Source of the DNA: Bacillota bacterium
Lineage (GTDB): Bacteria; Bacillota_I; Bacilli_A; RFN20; CAG-826
NCBI GenBank assembly: GCA_023396795.1
Contig: JAEWUY010000074.1
Location: forward strand, 1 to 7,061
Length of the DNA stretch: 7,061 bases
Direction of reading: 5' to 3'
Shown: positions 1 through 5,375 of the stretch, in pieces
Layout: each line of letters starts with the position of its first letter
Position numbering within the stretch: the stretch's first letter is position 1
The notes under the pieces: generated by a model
Databases searched by the model: none
What the model was told of the DNA's origin: nothing
Seen by the model: the letters and a program-made list of their open reading frames with translations, nothing else
Made by a program: the position numbers and the translations under genes

Positions 1-57
1 GTAGAACACTAGCTTCCCAAGCTAGTTACGCGGGTTCGATTCCCGTCAGGTGCTCCA
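1..57 (+). tRNA. tRNA-Gly, anticodon CCC, 3' part (5' end outside the window)
   Basis: The visible part folds as the 3' three quarters of a tRNA. The D-stem 3' strand GAAC is at 4-7. The anticodon stem CTAGC/GCTAG (9-13, 21-25) encloses the loop TTCCCAA, so the anticodon is CCC at 16-18. A 4-nt variable region follows, then a T-arm GCGGG/CCCGT with loop TTCGATT, acceptor 3' strand CAGGTGC (47-53), discriminator T54 and an encoded CCA at 55-57. Anticodon CCC together with U73 indicates glycine. The missing 5' acceptor strand should read GCACCTG. In AT-rich genomes GGN codons are often served mainly by UCC and GCC tRNAs, so a dedicated CCC tRNA is a small extra. GGG codons do occur here, for example in cdaA. 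Confidence 0.95.
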
Positions 58-69
58 GCACAAAAAGAT

Positions 70-100
70 TCGGAACTTGATAAAAGCTCCGATTTTTATT
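70..100 (+). terminator. intrinsic terminator after tRNA-Gly
   Basis: TCGGA at 70-74 pairs with TCCGA at 88-92. The stem continues, after one A-C mismatch, with CTT (76-78) pairing AAG (84-86), leaving a 5-nt loop. It is followed directly by TTTTTATTT. Its position 12 nt after the CCA end suits termination of the tRNA transcript. Confidence 0.7.
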
Positions 101-147
101 TATGAGAAAAGAAATCTTAATTTCACAGGTTTAGTTATCATGTTGAA

Positions 148-244
148 GAATAATTATTCGATTTAACGGAGATAAGCAAAATAACACTAACAAATATATT
201 TGTCGAAAAACTTGCAAAAACCACCTATTTTTGTGACTTTTGCA
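148..244. repeat. cluster of short palindromes in the pgpA upstream region
   Basis: Three dyad symmetries lie in the AT-rich gap between the tRNA terminator and pgpA. They are a perfect 12-bp palindrome at 148-159 (GAATAA/TTATTC), a perfect 14-bp palindrome at 190-203 (ACAAATA/TATTTGT), and a hairpin at 213-244 with 7-bp arms TGCAAAA/TTTTGCA and an inner CAC/GTG pairing. I see no coding sequence in this gap. The palindromes could be operator sites for the promoter at 283-291, but perfect palindromes this short are not rare in AT-rich DNA. Confidence 0.4.
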
Positions 245-282
245 TATTGTTTTTCTATGTCCTTTAATTAATCAATTAACTT

Positions 283-291
283 TGCTAAAAT
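283..291 (+). promoter_or_regulatory. extended -10 promoter for the pgpA-cdaA-glmM operon
   Basis: TGC at 283-285 directly precedes TAAAAT (286-291), an extended -10 element with five of six matches to TATAAT. The -35 position (TTTAAT at 263-268, 17-bp spacing) is poor, as is usual where TGn is present. The predicted start near 298 gives a leader of about 27 nt before the pgpA start at 325, with the Shine-Dalgarno GGGGAA at 314-319. Confidence 0.5.
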
Positions 292-324
292 ACTAAATGA
301 ACTATTAGAAATTGGGGAATATTT

Positions 325-810
325 ATGGAAGATTACCGCCAAAAGTGTATTAACTTATTAAAAGAAAGAGGCGTAACGATTAATGATATCGCTGACTCTG
401 CTCGCTTTTTACAAGCTGATTATCACGTCGATTTACTAAAAGAAGAACTTCTTGATTCTGTTTTGAGTGTGCTTGCCAAACGAGAAGTACAGCTGGCAAT
501 TATGACGGCTGTTGAACTTGATAAACTAGCCGAAAGCGGCAAAATGTTTGATAAAGATTTAGAGGCGATTTTGATGCGTGATGAGGGCCTTTATGGTGTT
601 GATGAAGTCATTGCTTATGGCGTTTGCAATCTTTATGGATCGATTTCTTTAACTAACTTTGGGTTCATTGACAAAAAGAAGTATGGAATTATTGAAAAAC
701 TTAATGAGAACGGTAAATCCACAGGAGTATGTAATACCTTTCTAGATGATATTGTTGGCGCCATAGCGGCCAGCGCAGCTTCACGCTTCGCCCATCGCTG
801 GGCCAGATAG
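325..810 (+). CDS. pgpA: phosphatidylglycerophosphatase A-like protein (PgpA/YutG family)
   Basis: This 161-aa protein matches the Gram-positive YutG form of the PgpA family, which removes the phosphate from phosphatidylglycerophosphate to give phosphatidylglycerol. An N-terminal helical part (residues 1-50) precedes the family blocks KREVQLAIMTAVELDKLAE (52-70), DEGLYGVDE (86-94), NLYGSISLTNFGFIDK (102-117) and NTFLDDIVGAIAA (137-149). The last carries the acidic pair D141/D142 expected to bind metal. Length is normal for the family, which unlike E. coli PgpA has few hydrophobic helices. The ATG is preceded by GGGGAA at 7-nt spacing. It is the first gene of a tight operon, with only 9 nt to cdaA; the TAG stop forms part of the cdaA Shine-Dalgarno (ATAGGT). 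The family is clear from the motifs; the PGP substrate is inferred from family membership. Confidence 0.88.
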   Translation: MEDYRQKCINLLKERGVTINDIADSARFLQADYHVDLLKEELLDSVLSVLAKREVQLAIMTAVELDKLAESGKMFDKDLEAILMRDEGLYGVDEVIAYGVCNLYGSISLTNFGFIDKKKYGIIEKLNENGKSTGVCNTFLDDIVGAIAASAASRFAHRWAR

Positions 811-819
811 GTAAAAGAT

Positions 820-1599
820 ATGCCAGATTTTACATCAATTTTGACATGGATTGATTTAGGTCTTGGTCTTGTAATTGCTGGTTTTTTTGTTTTTCTTCTT
901 TTGAGAATTACGCGACGTAAGTTTGTTTTGCTGTATTCGATTTTAGGGCTTGTCGCTCTTATTTTATCTTGGCTTTTCGCCCTTGAATTATTGCGAACAA
1001 TATTAGCAATTGTTTTAACTACGTCGGCGACAATTATTCTTTTTGTCAATATTAGTCGGATTAGACCATTAATCGCTAGTGAGTTAAAAGGCAAAACTTT
1101 ATTTGGTTTTAAAGCAAAAGCTCCAGAGAAAATTTTTGATCGTGAAGCAATGTATAAAAAAATTAATGATGCCATTCTTGCTTTGAGTAAGCAAAAAATC
1201 GGAGCTTTACTAACCTTTGAAAAAAATATTTTATTAACTGATGTTATTAAAAGCGGAACGATTGTTAATGCTCCCGTTTCTGCTGAATTGCTTATGACTA
1301 TTTTTTATCCCGGAACGCGTCTTCATGATGGGGCCGTGGTTGTTCGGGGGGATACTATTTTAGCCGCTAGTGTTTACTTTACACCGACGACTAAACCTTT
1401 AACTGGTAAATACGGCTCTCGGCATCGGGCCGCTATTGGCATTAGTGAAATGTCAGATGCTGTTACGATTGTTGTTAGTGAAGAGACGGGACGTATTTCT
1501 ATTGCTTATCGCGGTGAACTGCAACCACTCACCGTCGATACTTTCTTTCGTGTTTTCCAGGAATACATGATGGAAATGACCGAAGAAGGAAACGAATAA
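820..1599 (+). CDS. cdaA: membrane diadenylate cyclase CdaA (c-di-AMP synthase)
   Basis: CdaA condenses two ATP into c-di-AMP, the essential second messenger for potassium and osmotic balance in Gram-positive bacteria. The 259-aa protein has the standard layout: three hydrophobic helices (about 12-28, 34-53, 58-77), a short linker, then the DAC (DisA_N) domain from about 105 to 245. Both signature motifs are intact: DGA at 170-172 within LHDGAVVVRG, and RHR at 201-203 within SRHRAAIGISE, followed by SEETGRISIAYRGEL. An active enzyme is therefore expected. The start fits the family N-terminus and has AGGT 7 nt upstream. In B. subtilis, Listeria and Staphylococcus the order is cdaA-cdaR-glmM. 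Here glmM follows after 13 nt and no cdaR/YbbR-domain gene lies between them or elsewhere in the window. Confidence 0.95.
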   Translation: MPDFTSILTWIDLGLGLVIAGFFVFLLLRITRRKFVLLYSILGLVALILSWLFALELLRTILAIVLTTSATIILFVNISRIRPLIASELKGKTLFGFKAKAPEKIFDREAMYKKINDAILALSKQKIGALLTFEKNILLTDVIKSGTIVNAPVSAELLMTIFYPGTRLHDGAVVVRGDTILAASVYFTPTTKPLTGKYGSRHRAAIGISEMSDAVTIVVSEETGRISIAYRGELQPLTVDTFFRVFQEYMMEMTEEGNE

Positions 1600-1612
1600 A
1601 GAGGAACAACAT

Positions 1613-2944
1613 ATGACCAAATATTTTGGCACTGACGGCGTGCGAGGTCGCGTCGACGAAAAACTTACGGTCGAAATGGCGTATCGAATCGGTCGCTTCA
1701 TTGGTCAATATCCAAATGGAAAACGTAATCGTATTGTCATTTCTCGTGACACACGTATCTCGGGAAAAAAGCTTCTCGATGCTTTAATTAAGGGCATTCT
1801 TGTAAGCGGTGGTGATGTTTATGATGAAGGTGTTTCAACGACTCCATCGATTTCCTACATCGTCGAGAAGAAAGGCTTTGATTATGGCATTATGATTAGT
1901 GCCTCGCATAACCCTTATTACGATAACGGCATTAAAATCTTTGACGCCAAAGGCAAAAAATTATCATCTGATATCGAAGAATTAATTGAAGAATACATGG
2001 ATGTAGAAACCGACTTCTTGCCAGTTTATGCCGATCGTAAAGCTGGTACGTTATTTGATGGTGCGAATTTGCGTGATGAATACATATCCTTTTTAATTAG
2101 CAAAGCTAAGTTTGATTTTTCGAATCTAAAAGTTCTTGTTGATTGTGCGAATGGTTCGGCTTCTAATATTGCTCCTGAAGTTTTTAAAGGCTTAGGTATC
2201 AAGGCCGATTTTGTTAATAATCAGCCCGATGGTTTGAATATTAACGAAAACTGTGGGTCGACTCATATCGAAACATTAATTGCTCATAGTAAAGAGGACA
2301 ATTATGATTTATGTTTTGCTTTTGATGGCGACGCGGATCGCCTGTTAATTGTTAAAGACGGGCAAGTCATCGATGGCGACATGATGATTTATATGAACGC
2401 TATTTCGAAATTAGATCGAGAAAAATTGGACAACAATGCTGTTGTTATAACGGTCATGTCTAATTTAGGGTTAAAACTTGCTCTTGAACGGAAAAATATC
2501 GAATATATCGAAGTCGATGTTGGTGATAAATATGTCCAAGCAAAGCTTGAAGAATTAAATCTTTCACTCGGCGGCGAACAATCAGGTCATGTTATTTTTT
2601 ATCATGATTTAAATACCGGTGACGGAATTTTAACAGCTATTAAAATGATGACCCTTTATGTTGGAAACGGATATTCGTTTGACGAACTCAAAAAAGATTT
2701 AGCCATTTTTCCACAAGTTTTGTTAAATGTTAAAGTTAAAGATAAACGCGCGGTTTTAAATGACGAAGGGCTCAAAAAGTTAGTGGCTCAAGAACAAGCT
2801 AGTCTTGGCAAAGAAGGCCGTTTACTAGTACGCCCAAGCGGCACCGAATCACTTGTGCGGGTCATGACCGAAGCGCGAACACAAAAACTATGCGACGACA
2901 TATGTAATCGCATTAAAGACTATATCGAAAAACTTGATTTATAA
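1613..2944 (+). CDS. glmM: phosphoglucosamine mutase GlmM
   Basis: GlmM interconverts glucosamine-6-phosphate and glucosamine-1-phosphate in the cytoplasmic route to UDP-GlcNAc and peptidoglycan. At 443 aa it is full length for the family, with all four motifs of the alpha-D-phosphohexomutases. These are the phosphoserine loop ISASHNP (S98 as phosphate carrier), the metal loop DGDADR (238-243), the sugar loop GEQSGH (321-326) and the phosphate-binding RPSGTE (407-412). The N-terminal KYFGTDGVRG is typical of GlmM rather than of phosphomannomutases. GAGGAA lies 7 nt upstream of the ATG. Work in Lactococcus, Bacillus and Staphylococcus shows GlmM binding and inhibiting CdaA, which fits the direct cdaA-glmM pairing here. 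A retained GlmM suggests the organism makes amino-sugar polymers, so it is probably walled or recently was. Confidence 0.97.
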   Translation: MTKYFGTDGVRGRVDEKLTVEMAYRIGRFIGQYPNGKRNRIVISRDTRISGKKLLDALIKGILVSGGDVYDEGVSTTPSISYIVEKKGFDYGIMISASHNPYYDNGIKIFDAKGKKLSSDIEELIEEYMDVETDFLPVYADRKAGTLFDGANLRDEYISFLISKAKFDFSNLKVLVDCANGSASNIAPEVFKGLGIKADFVNNQPDGLNINENCGSTHIETLIAHSKEDNYDLCFAFDGDADRLLIVKDGQVIDGDMMIYMNAISKLDREKLDNNAVVITVMSNLGLKLALERKNIEYIEVDVGDKYVQAKLEELNLSLGGEQSGHVIFYHDLNTGDGILTAIKMMTLYVGNGYSFDELKKDLAIFPQVLLNVKVKDKRAVLNDEGLKKLVAQEQASLGKEGRLLVRPSGTESLVRVMTEARTQKLCDDICNRIKDYIEKLDL

Positions 2945-2948
2945 AAAT

Positions 2949-2972
2949 AATAGGGTTTATGCCCTATTTTTT
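2949..2972. terminator. bidirectional terminator between glmM and the SPFH gene
   Basis: AATAGGG (2949-2955) pairs perfectly with CCCTATT (2962-2968) across a 6-nt loop. A T run to 2972 follows on the plus strand. On the minus strand the A-rich stretch 2943-2950 gives a U tract, so the hairpin can end transcription of both convergent genes. The TAG stop of the SPFH gene (2964-2966) lies inside one arm, so the two operons share a minimal junction. Confidence 0.85.
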
Positions 2973-3383
2973 ATTAACATTAATGTTAATATAACGTACC
3001 CCGATAATATGACAACGGCTTTTTAAAGAAAGAGATAAGTCATTTGGCGATTCATTTAAAGCTAGACGAACTAATCCGTCTAAATCGTGTCCGGAATAAT
3101 GGAAAAGTTTAAAGTCACGTACTTCATAATCTAAAAAGTAAGAAGTGTAACGGTCAATTTCGACAAGACGCCGGCACTCTCCCAGTTTATATAATCCGAC
3201 TCGACGATCTGCTAATGGTAAAAAATAGCGCAAGCCGGCTTGATACGTGCCAATATAACGGCCCGTTCTTTCAATAATGGCGACAAAGCCCTTTTTAATA
3301 TTAATAAAGCCCGTTAATACAAACAGGATTATTCCAGCAACAACGACACTGGCAAGCGTTATGTAAAACTGTTGATCGGTCAT
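2964..3383 (-). CDS. miniature membrane-anchored SPFH/band-7-like protein
   Basis: The 139-aa protein starts with one hydrophobic helix (about 7-27). The start of an SPFH (stomatin/prohibitin/flotillin) domain follows: INIKKGFVAIIERTGRY (27-43), then TYQAGLRYFLPLADRR (46-61), matching the family pattern of a Gly-x-Val-x-Ile-x-Glu-Arg-x-Gly-Arg-Tyr strand and a GLxxxxP..DR turn. The rest (62-136) can be read as a compressed remainder of the domain, with FLDYEVRDF (83-91), LVRLALNE (104-111) and a final GVRYININV strand (128-136). The long C-terminal coiled coil of stomatins and flotillins is absent. SPFH proteins form membrane scaffold oligomers; whether this one does is unknown. Its start codon has no Shine-Dalgarno of its own and overlaps the stop of a 7-codon upstream ORF. 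It could be a truncated paralogue, but the clean terminator and promoter argue for a working gene. Confidence 0.75.
   Translation of the reverse strand: MTDQQFYITLASVVVAGIILFVLTGFINIKKGFVAIIERTGRYIGTYQAGLRYFLPLADRRVGLYKLGECRRLVEIDRYTSYFLDYEVRDFKLFHYSGHDLDGLVRLALNESPNDLSLSLKSRCHIIGVRYININVNKK
2972..2991. repeat. 20-bp perfect palindrome at the 3' end of the SPFH gene
   Basis: The sequence from 2972 to 2991 equals its own reverse complement, centred on CATTAATG. It abuts the bidirectional terminator hairpin and encodes the last residues of the SPFH protein (around ININVN). It may be an accident of a repetitive Ile-Asn coding stretch, a second RNA hairpin assisting termination, or a protein-binding site. 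Confidence 0.55.
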
Positions 3384-3403
3384 CTTGCTAAATAGTTTAT
3401 CAT
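3380..3403 (-). CDS. 7-codon leader ORF coupled to the SPFH gene
   Basis: On the minus strand an ATG at 3403-3401 lies 8 nt after a clear AAAAGG Shine-Dalgarno (3417-3412). It reads Met-Ile-Asn-Tyr-Leu-Ala-Arg then TGA. That TGA overlaps the ATG of the SPFH gene as ATGA, the classic arrangement for translational coupling. The SPFH start has only GCAAG before it, and no better in-frame start exists up to the upstream in-frame TAA, so ribosomes probably reach it by finishing the leader. The peptide itself need not have a function. Confidence 0.5.
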   Translation of the reverse strand: MINYLAR

Positions 3404-3443
3404 GAATTGGACCTTTTGCATGTTATTGAGTCGGCATTAACAA

Positions 3444-3472
3444 GTTATCATTTGAGAAAGAAATAATTTCAA
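3444..3472 (-). promoter_or_regulatory. candidate promoter for the SPFH gene
   Basis: On the minus strand TTGAAA (3472-3467, five of six matches to the -35 consensus) is followed after 17 bp by GATAAC (3449-3444, four of six to the -10 consensus). Transcription would start near 3437, giving a leader of about 34 nt before the 7-codon ORF. A TATAAT also exists at 3483-3478 on this strand but lacks a recognisable -35. Confidence 0.4.
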
Positions 3473-3480
3473 AGTATATT
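3452..3480 (+). promoter_or_regulatory. promoter for the NUDIX gene, giving a nearly leaderless mRNA
   Basis: TTGAGA (3452-3457) and TATATT (3475-3480) are separated by exactly 17 bp and each match the sigma-A consensus at four or five positions. Transcription would begin about 7 bp after the -10, near 3487, only about 5 nt before the ATG at 3492. This agrees with the absence of any Shine-Dalgarno in front of that ATG. The element lies over the same DNA as the candidate minus-strand promoter. Confidence 0.6.
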
Positions 3481-3491
3481 ATATTAGTAAT

Positions 3492-4088
3492 ATGGACAAA
3501 AAATATTTCTACGATTTCGTTGTTAAAATGCAGGCCATCTCTAAGATTGGCCTTTTGTATTCAAGTGATGAGTATGCAATTGAAAACTATCAACAAATTA
3601 ATGATTTAAGTAAAACCATGCTCGAATCTTTTATGAACGTTGACTTTGAGCGACCAAGTTATTTTCAGAGGGATGTTTATCCAACCCCAAATGTTTCGGT
3701 TCGCACCGTGATTTTTAACGAAAAAGGTCATCTTTTACTCGTCCAAGAAGCTAAATCAGGTTTGTATTCTTTACCGGGTGGCTGGTGTGATTTATATGAT
3801 TCGCCAAGTCAGGCCGCTAAAGCGGAAGTTTCACAAGAAGCTGGTTTAGAAATGGAAATTATTCGTCTTGTGGGTGTGATTAACCATACTCCGCATACAG
3901 GTATTGCTGAATATGTTGTTATTTTTGAAGGCCGGGCGATTTCGGAATTTCACAATCATACCCACGAAACAACCCATGCTGATTATTTCCCTCTTGACCA
4001 ATTGCCTAGTCTTTCTCATAAACTTGATTTAGGAGAATTTCATCGTATTGTGCAAGCTGTTTTGAATAAAAAAACGATATTCGATTAA
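3492..4088 (+). CDS. NUDIX hydrolase with N-terminal Nudix_hydro_N domain
   Basis: This 198-aa protein has the two-part layout of Gram-positive NUDIX enzymes often called ADP-ribose pyrophosphatases. A helical N-terminal domain (residues 5-50, including IGLLYSSDEYAIENYQQINDLS) is followed by a NUDIX fold from about 66. Family landmarks are the PTPNVSVRTVIFNEKGHLLLVQE strand region (64-86), SLPGGWCDLYDSP (93-105) and a His/Glu-rich segment (152-163). The Nudix box departs from G-x5-E-x7-R-E-U-x-E-E-x-G-U: it reads G97, D103 for Glu, A111 for Arg, E112, Q115 for the first Glu of the pair, then E116 and G118. Two catalytic glutamates remain, so activity is uncertain rather than excluded. The N-terminal domain supports the ATG at 3492 despite the missing Shine-Dalgarno. 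Substrate cannot be assigned from sequence; nucleoside-diphosphate derivatives are the family norm. Confidence 0.85.
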   Translation: MDKKYFYDFVVKMQAISKIGLLYSSDEYAIENYQQINDLSKTMLESFMNVDFERPSYFQRDVYPTPNVSVRTVIFNEKGHLLLVQEAKSGLYSLPGGWCDLYDSPSQAAKAEVSQEAGLEMEIIRLVGVINHTPHTGIAEYVVIFEGRAISEFHNHTHETTHADYFPLDQLPSLSHKLDLGEFHRIVQAVLNKKTIFD

Positions 4089-4096
4089 GTTATATC

Positions 4097-4118
4097 TTTA
4101 AGAATTTTTCTTAAATTT
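4097..4118 (+). terminator. weak AU-rich hairpin after the NUDIX gene
   Basis: TTTAAGAA (4097-4104) pairs perfectly with TTCTTAAA (4108-4115) over a 3-nt loop, followed by TTTCT. The stem is almost all A-T and the T run is short, so it may only partly separate the NUDIX gene from the RDD gene, which starts 82 bp after the NUDIX stop. Confidence 0.4.
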
Positions 4119-4125
4119 CTATAAA
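4097..4125 (+). promoter_or_regulatory. possible promoter for the RDD-deoD cluster
   Basis: TATAAA at 4120-4125 is a good -10 element, and TTTAAG at 4097-4102, 17 bp upstream, is a weak -35. It overlaps the AU-rich hairpin. Transcription would start near 4132 with a leader of about 40 nt to the GTG at 4171. This is the best candidate in the gap, but the evidence is thin. Confidence 0.3.
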
Positions 4126-4170
4126 GCATGTTTCTTTTTTGTTAAAGTTATAGACGGGAGAATAATAAGA

Positions 4171-4626
4171 GTGAATCGCGCTAAATCCTATCATCGCATC
4201 TTCGCCAATCTTTTTGACATCGTTGTTATAGTGGCTGGCACTTTGCTTTTGACATTTCGCTCTTTAATTTCTTTGATTATTGCCATAGTAAACCCGACAA
4301 GCATCGATAGTTTGGCTCTTTATCTTTCGGCTTTTGGCTCAGGAGCACTTGCTCTTATTGTTATTATTGCCTATTTCATTGTTTTGCCTATTTTTTGGAA
4401 CGGACAAACGCTCGGTAAACGCTTTTTCAAAATCAAAATAATCAAAAATGATGGAACAGACATTGATTTTAAAACCATTTTTCTGCGTGAAATGGTCAGA
4501 ACTTTGCTTTTTATCTTAACCTTTGGCGTCAGTGCTTTTGCTGATACGATGGTTTTGCTTTTTTCTAGACAACGCATCGGTTTTTATGATTATGTCGCTT
4601 CGACACAAGTTATTGATATCGAATAA
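4171..4626 (+). CDS. RDD family membrane protein
   Basis: A 151-aa integral membrane protein with about three hydrophobic segments (15-38, 50-75, 111-131). The RDD landmarks are present in order: R9 and D16 in RIFANLFDIVV at the first helix, NGQTLGKRFFKIKII (77-91) in the loop after the second, LREMVRTLL (105-113), and the C-terminal RQRIGFYDYVASTQVI (133-148). RDD proteins are poorly characterised; some have been linked to ion or proton antiport, and I do not assign a transport role. The start is GTG at 4171, with GGGAG about 10 nt upstream and no in-frame ATG nearby. It is 17 nt from deoD and probably cotranscribed with it. The pairing does not by itself imply a nucleoside function. Confidence 0.85.
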   Translation: MNRAKSYHRIFANLFDIVVIVAGTLLLTFRSLISLIIAIVNPTSIDSLALYLSAFGSGALALIVIIAYFIVLPIFWNGQTLGKRFFKIKIIKNDGTDIDFKTIFLREMVRTLLFILTFGVSAFADTMVLLFSRQRIGFYDYVASTQVIDIE

Positions 4627-4643
4627 CAGGAGGAAATATTGTT

Positions 4644-5363
4644 ATGTCAACACCACACATTAACGCTGAACCAGGAGCATTTGCGAAAGTCGTCTTAATG
4701 CCAGGAGATCCGCTTCGGGCGAAGTGGATAGCCGAAAACTATCTTATTGAAGCTAAACTCATCAATGACGTACGAGGAATCTTGGGATATACCGGGAAAA
4801 CAAAAAACGGCAAACGTATCTCAGTCATGGCTTCGGGGATGGGCCAACCATCGATCGGAATTTATTCACATGAGCTTTATACGGGCTTTGGTGTCGAATC
4901 AATTATTCGCGTCGGAACTTGTGGCTCTTATCAAGATAAGATTGATTTATTTGATGTGTTAGTATGTCAAACAGCCTCAACCGATTCCAACTGGGCATCA
5001 CAATTTGATCTGAAGGGCGGAACATATTCGGCTCCTGCCGATTTTGAACTTCTGGTTAAAGCTTATGAGGTTTTAAAAGATAAGAAAATGCCACTTCATG
5101 TCGGCAGTATCTTATCCGCAGATATTTTTTATGATGTTGATCGCGACTCTTGGAAAAAGTGGGCCGCTCTTGGCGTTATGGGTGTTGAAATGGAATCATA
5201 TAGTCTTTATACAACCGCCGCTCGGCTGGGTAAACGCGCCTTATGCTTATTAACAGTTACTGATCATTTTTTAAAAACCGAAAAAGCAACCAGTCAGCAA
5301 CGGCAACTAGGTCTTGGCAAAATGATTGAAGTTGCGGTGGAAGTTGCAGAGTCATTTGCATAA
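4644..5363 (+). CDS. deoD: purine nucleoside phosphorylase DeoD-type
   Basis: DeoD phosphorolyses purine (deoxy)nucleosides to free base and (deoxy)ribose-1-phosphate in cytoplasmic purine salvage. The 239-aa length is that of the hexameric trimer-of-dimers class. Landmarks are TPHINAEPG (3-11, H5 reaching the neighbouring active site), GDPLRA (21-26, phosphate-binding R25), R44, ASGMGQPSIGIYSHEL (63-78), IIRVGTCG (87-94, R89), VEMES (181-185, ribose-binding Glu), and the catalytic pair D207 in TVTDH with R220. All expected catalytic residues are present; TVTDH replaces the usual TVSDH. Translation is well signalled: a full AGGAGG sits 10 nt before the ATG, the strongest Shine-Dalgarno in the window. 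Two unrelated-looking membrane protein genes follow with little or no spacing. Confidence 0.96.
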   Translation: MSTPHINAEPGAFAKVVLMPGDPLRAKWIAENYLIEAKLINDVRGILGYTGKTKNGKRISVMASGMGQPSIGIYSHELYTGFGVESIIRVGTCGSYQDKIDLFDVLVCQTASTDSNWASQFDLKGGTYSAPADFELLVKAYEVLKDKKMPLHVGSILSADIFYDVDRDSWKKWAALGVMGVEMESYSLYTTAARLGKRALCLLTVTDHFLKTEKATSQQRQLGLGKMIEVAVEVAESFA

Positions 5364-5375
5364 GCAAGAATATCG

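Noticed and set aside
633..1175. Open minus-strand frame of 180 codons opposite pgpA and cdaA
   Set aside because: It lies antisense to two genes with clear family motifs, has no recognisable domain or ribosome site, and its composition is that expected from reversed AT-rich coding DNA.
1600..1612. Remnant of cdaR between cdaA and glmM
   Set aside because: Only 13 nt separate the genes, holding just the glmM Shine-Dalgarno; no remnant can be present.
1453..1701. Open minus-strand frame of 82 codons across the cdaA-glmM junction, considered as a hidden small gene
   Set aside because: It is antisense to well-defined gene ends, carries no YbbR-like or other known features, and has no promoter or Shine-Dalgarno that I can see.
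4371..4577. 68-codon minus-strand frame inside the RDD gene
   Set aside because: It is antisense to a gene with full RDD motifs; its lysine/serine-rich product looks like reversed membrane-protein coding sequence.
4627..4643. Purine riboswitch or attenuator ahead of deoD
   Set aside because: The gap is 17 nt and contains only the AGGAGG ribosome site, far too short for a riboswitch.
4747..4962. 71-codon plus-strand frame inside deoD
   Set aside because: It is fully contained in another frame of an intact DeoD gene with all catalytic residues, so it is a shadow.
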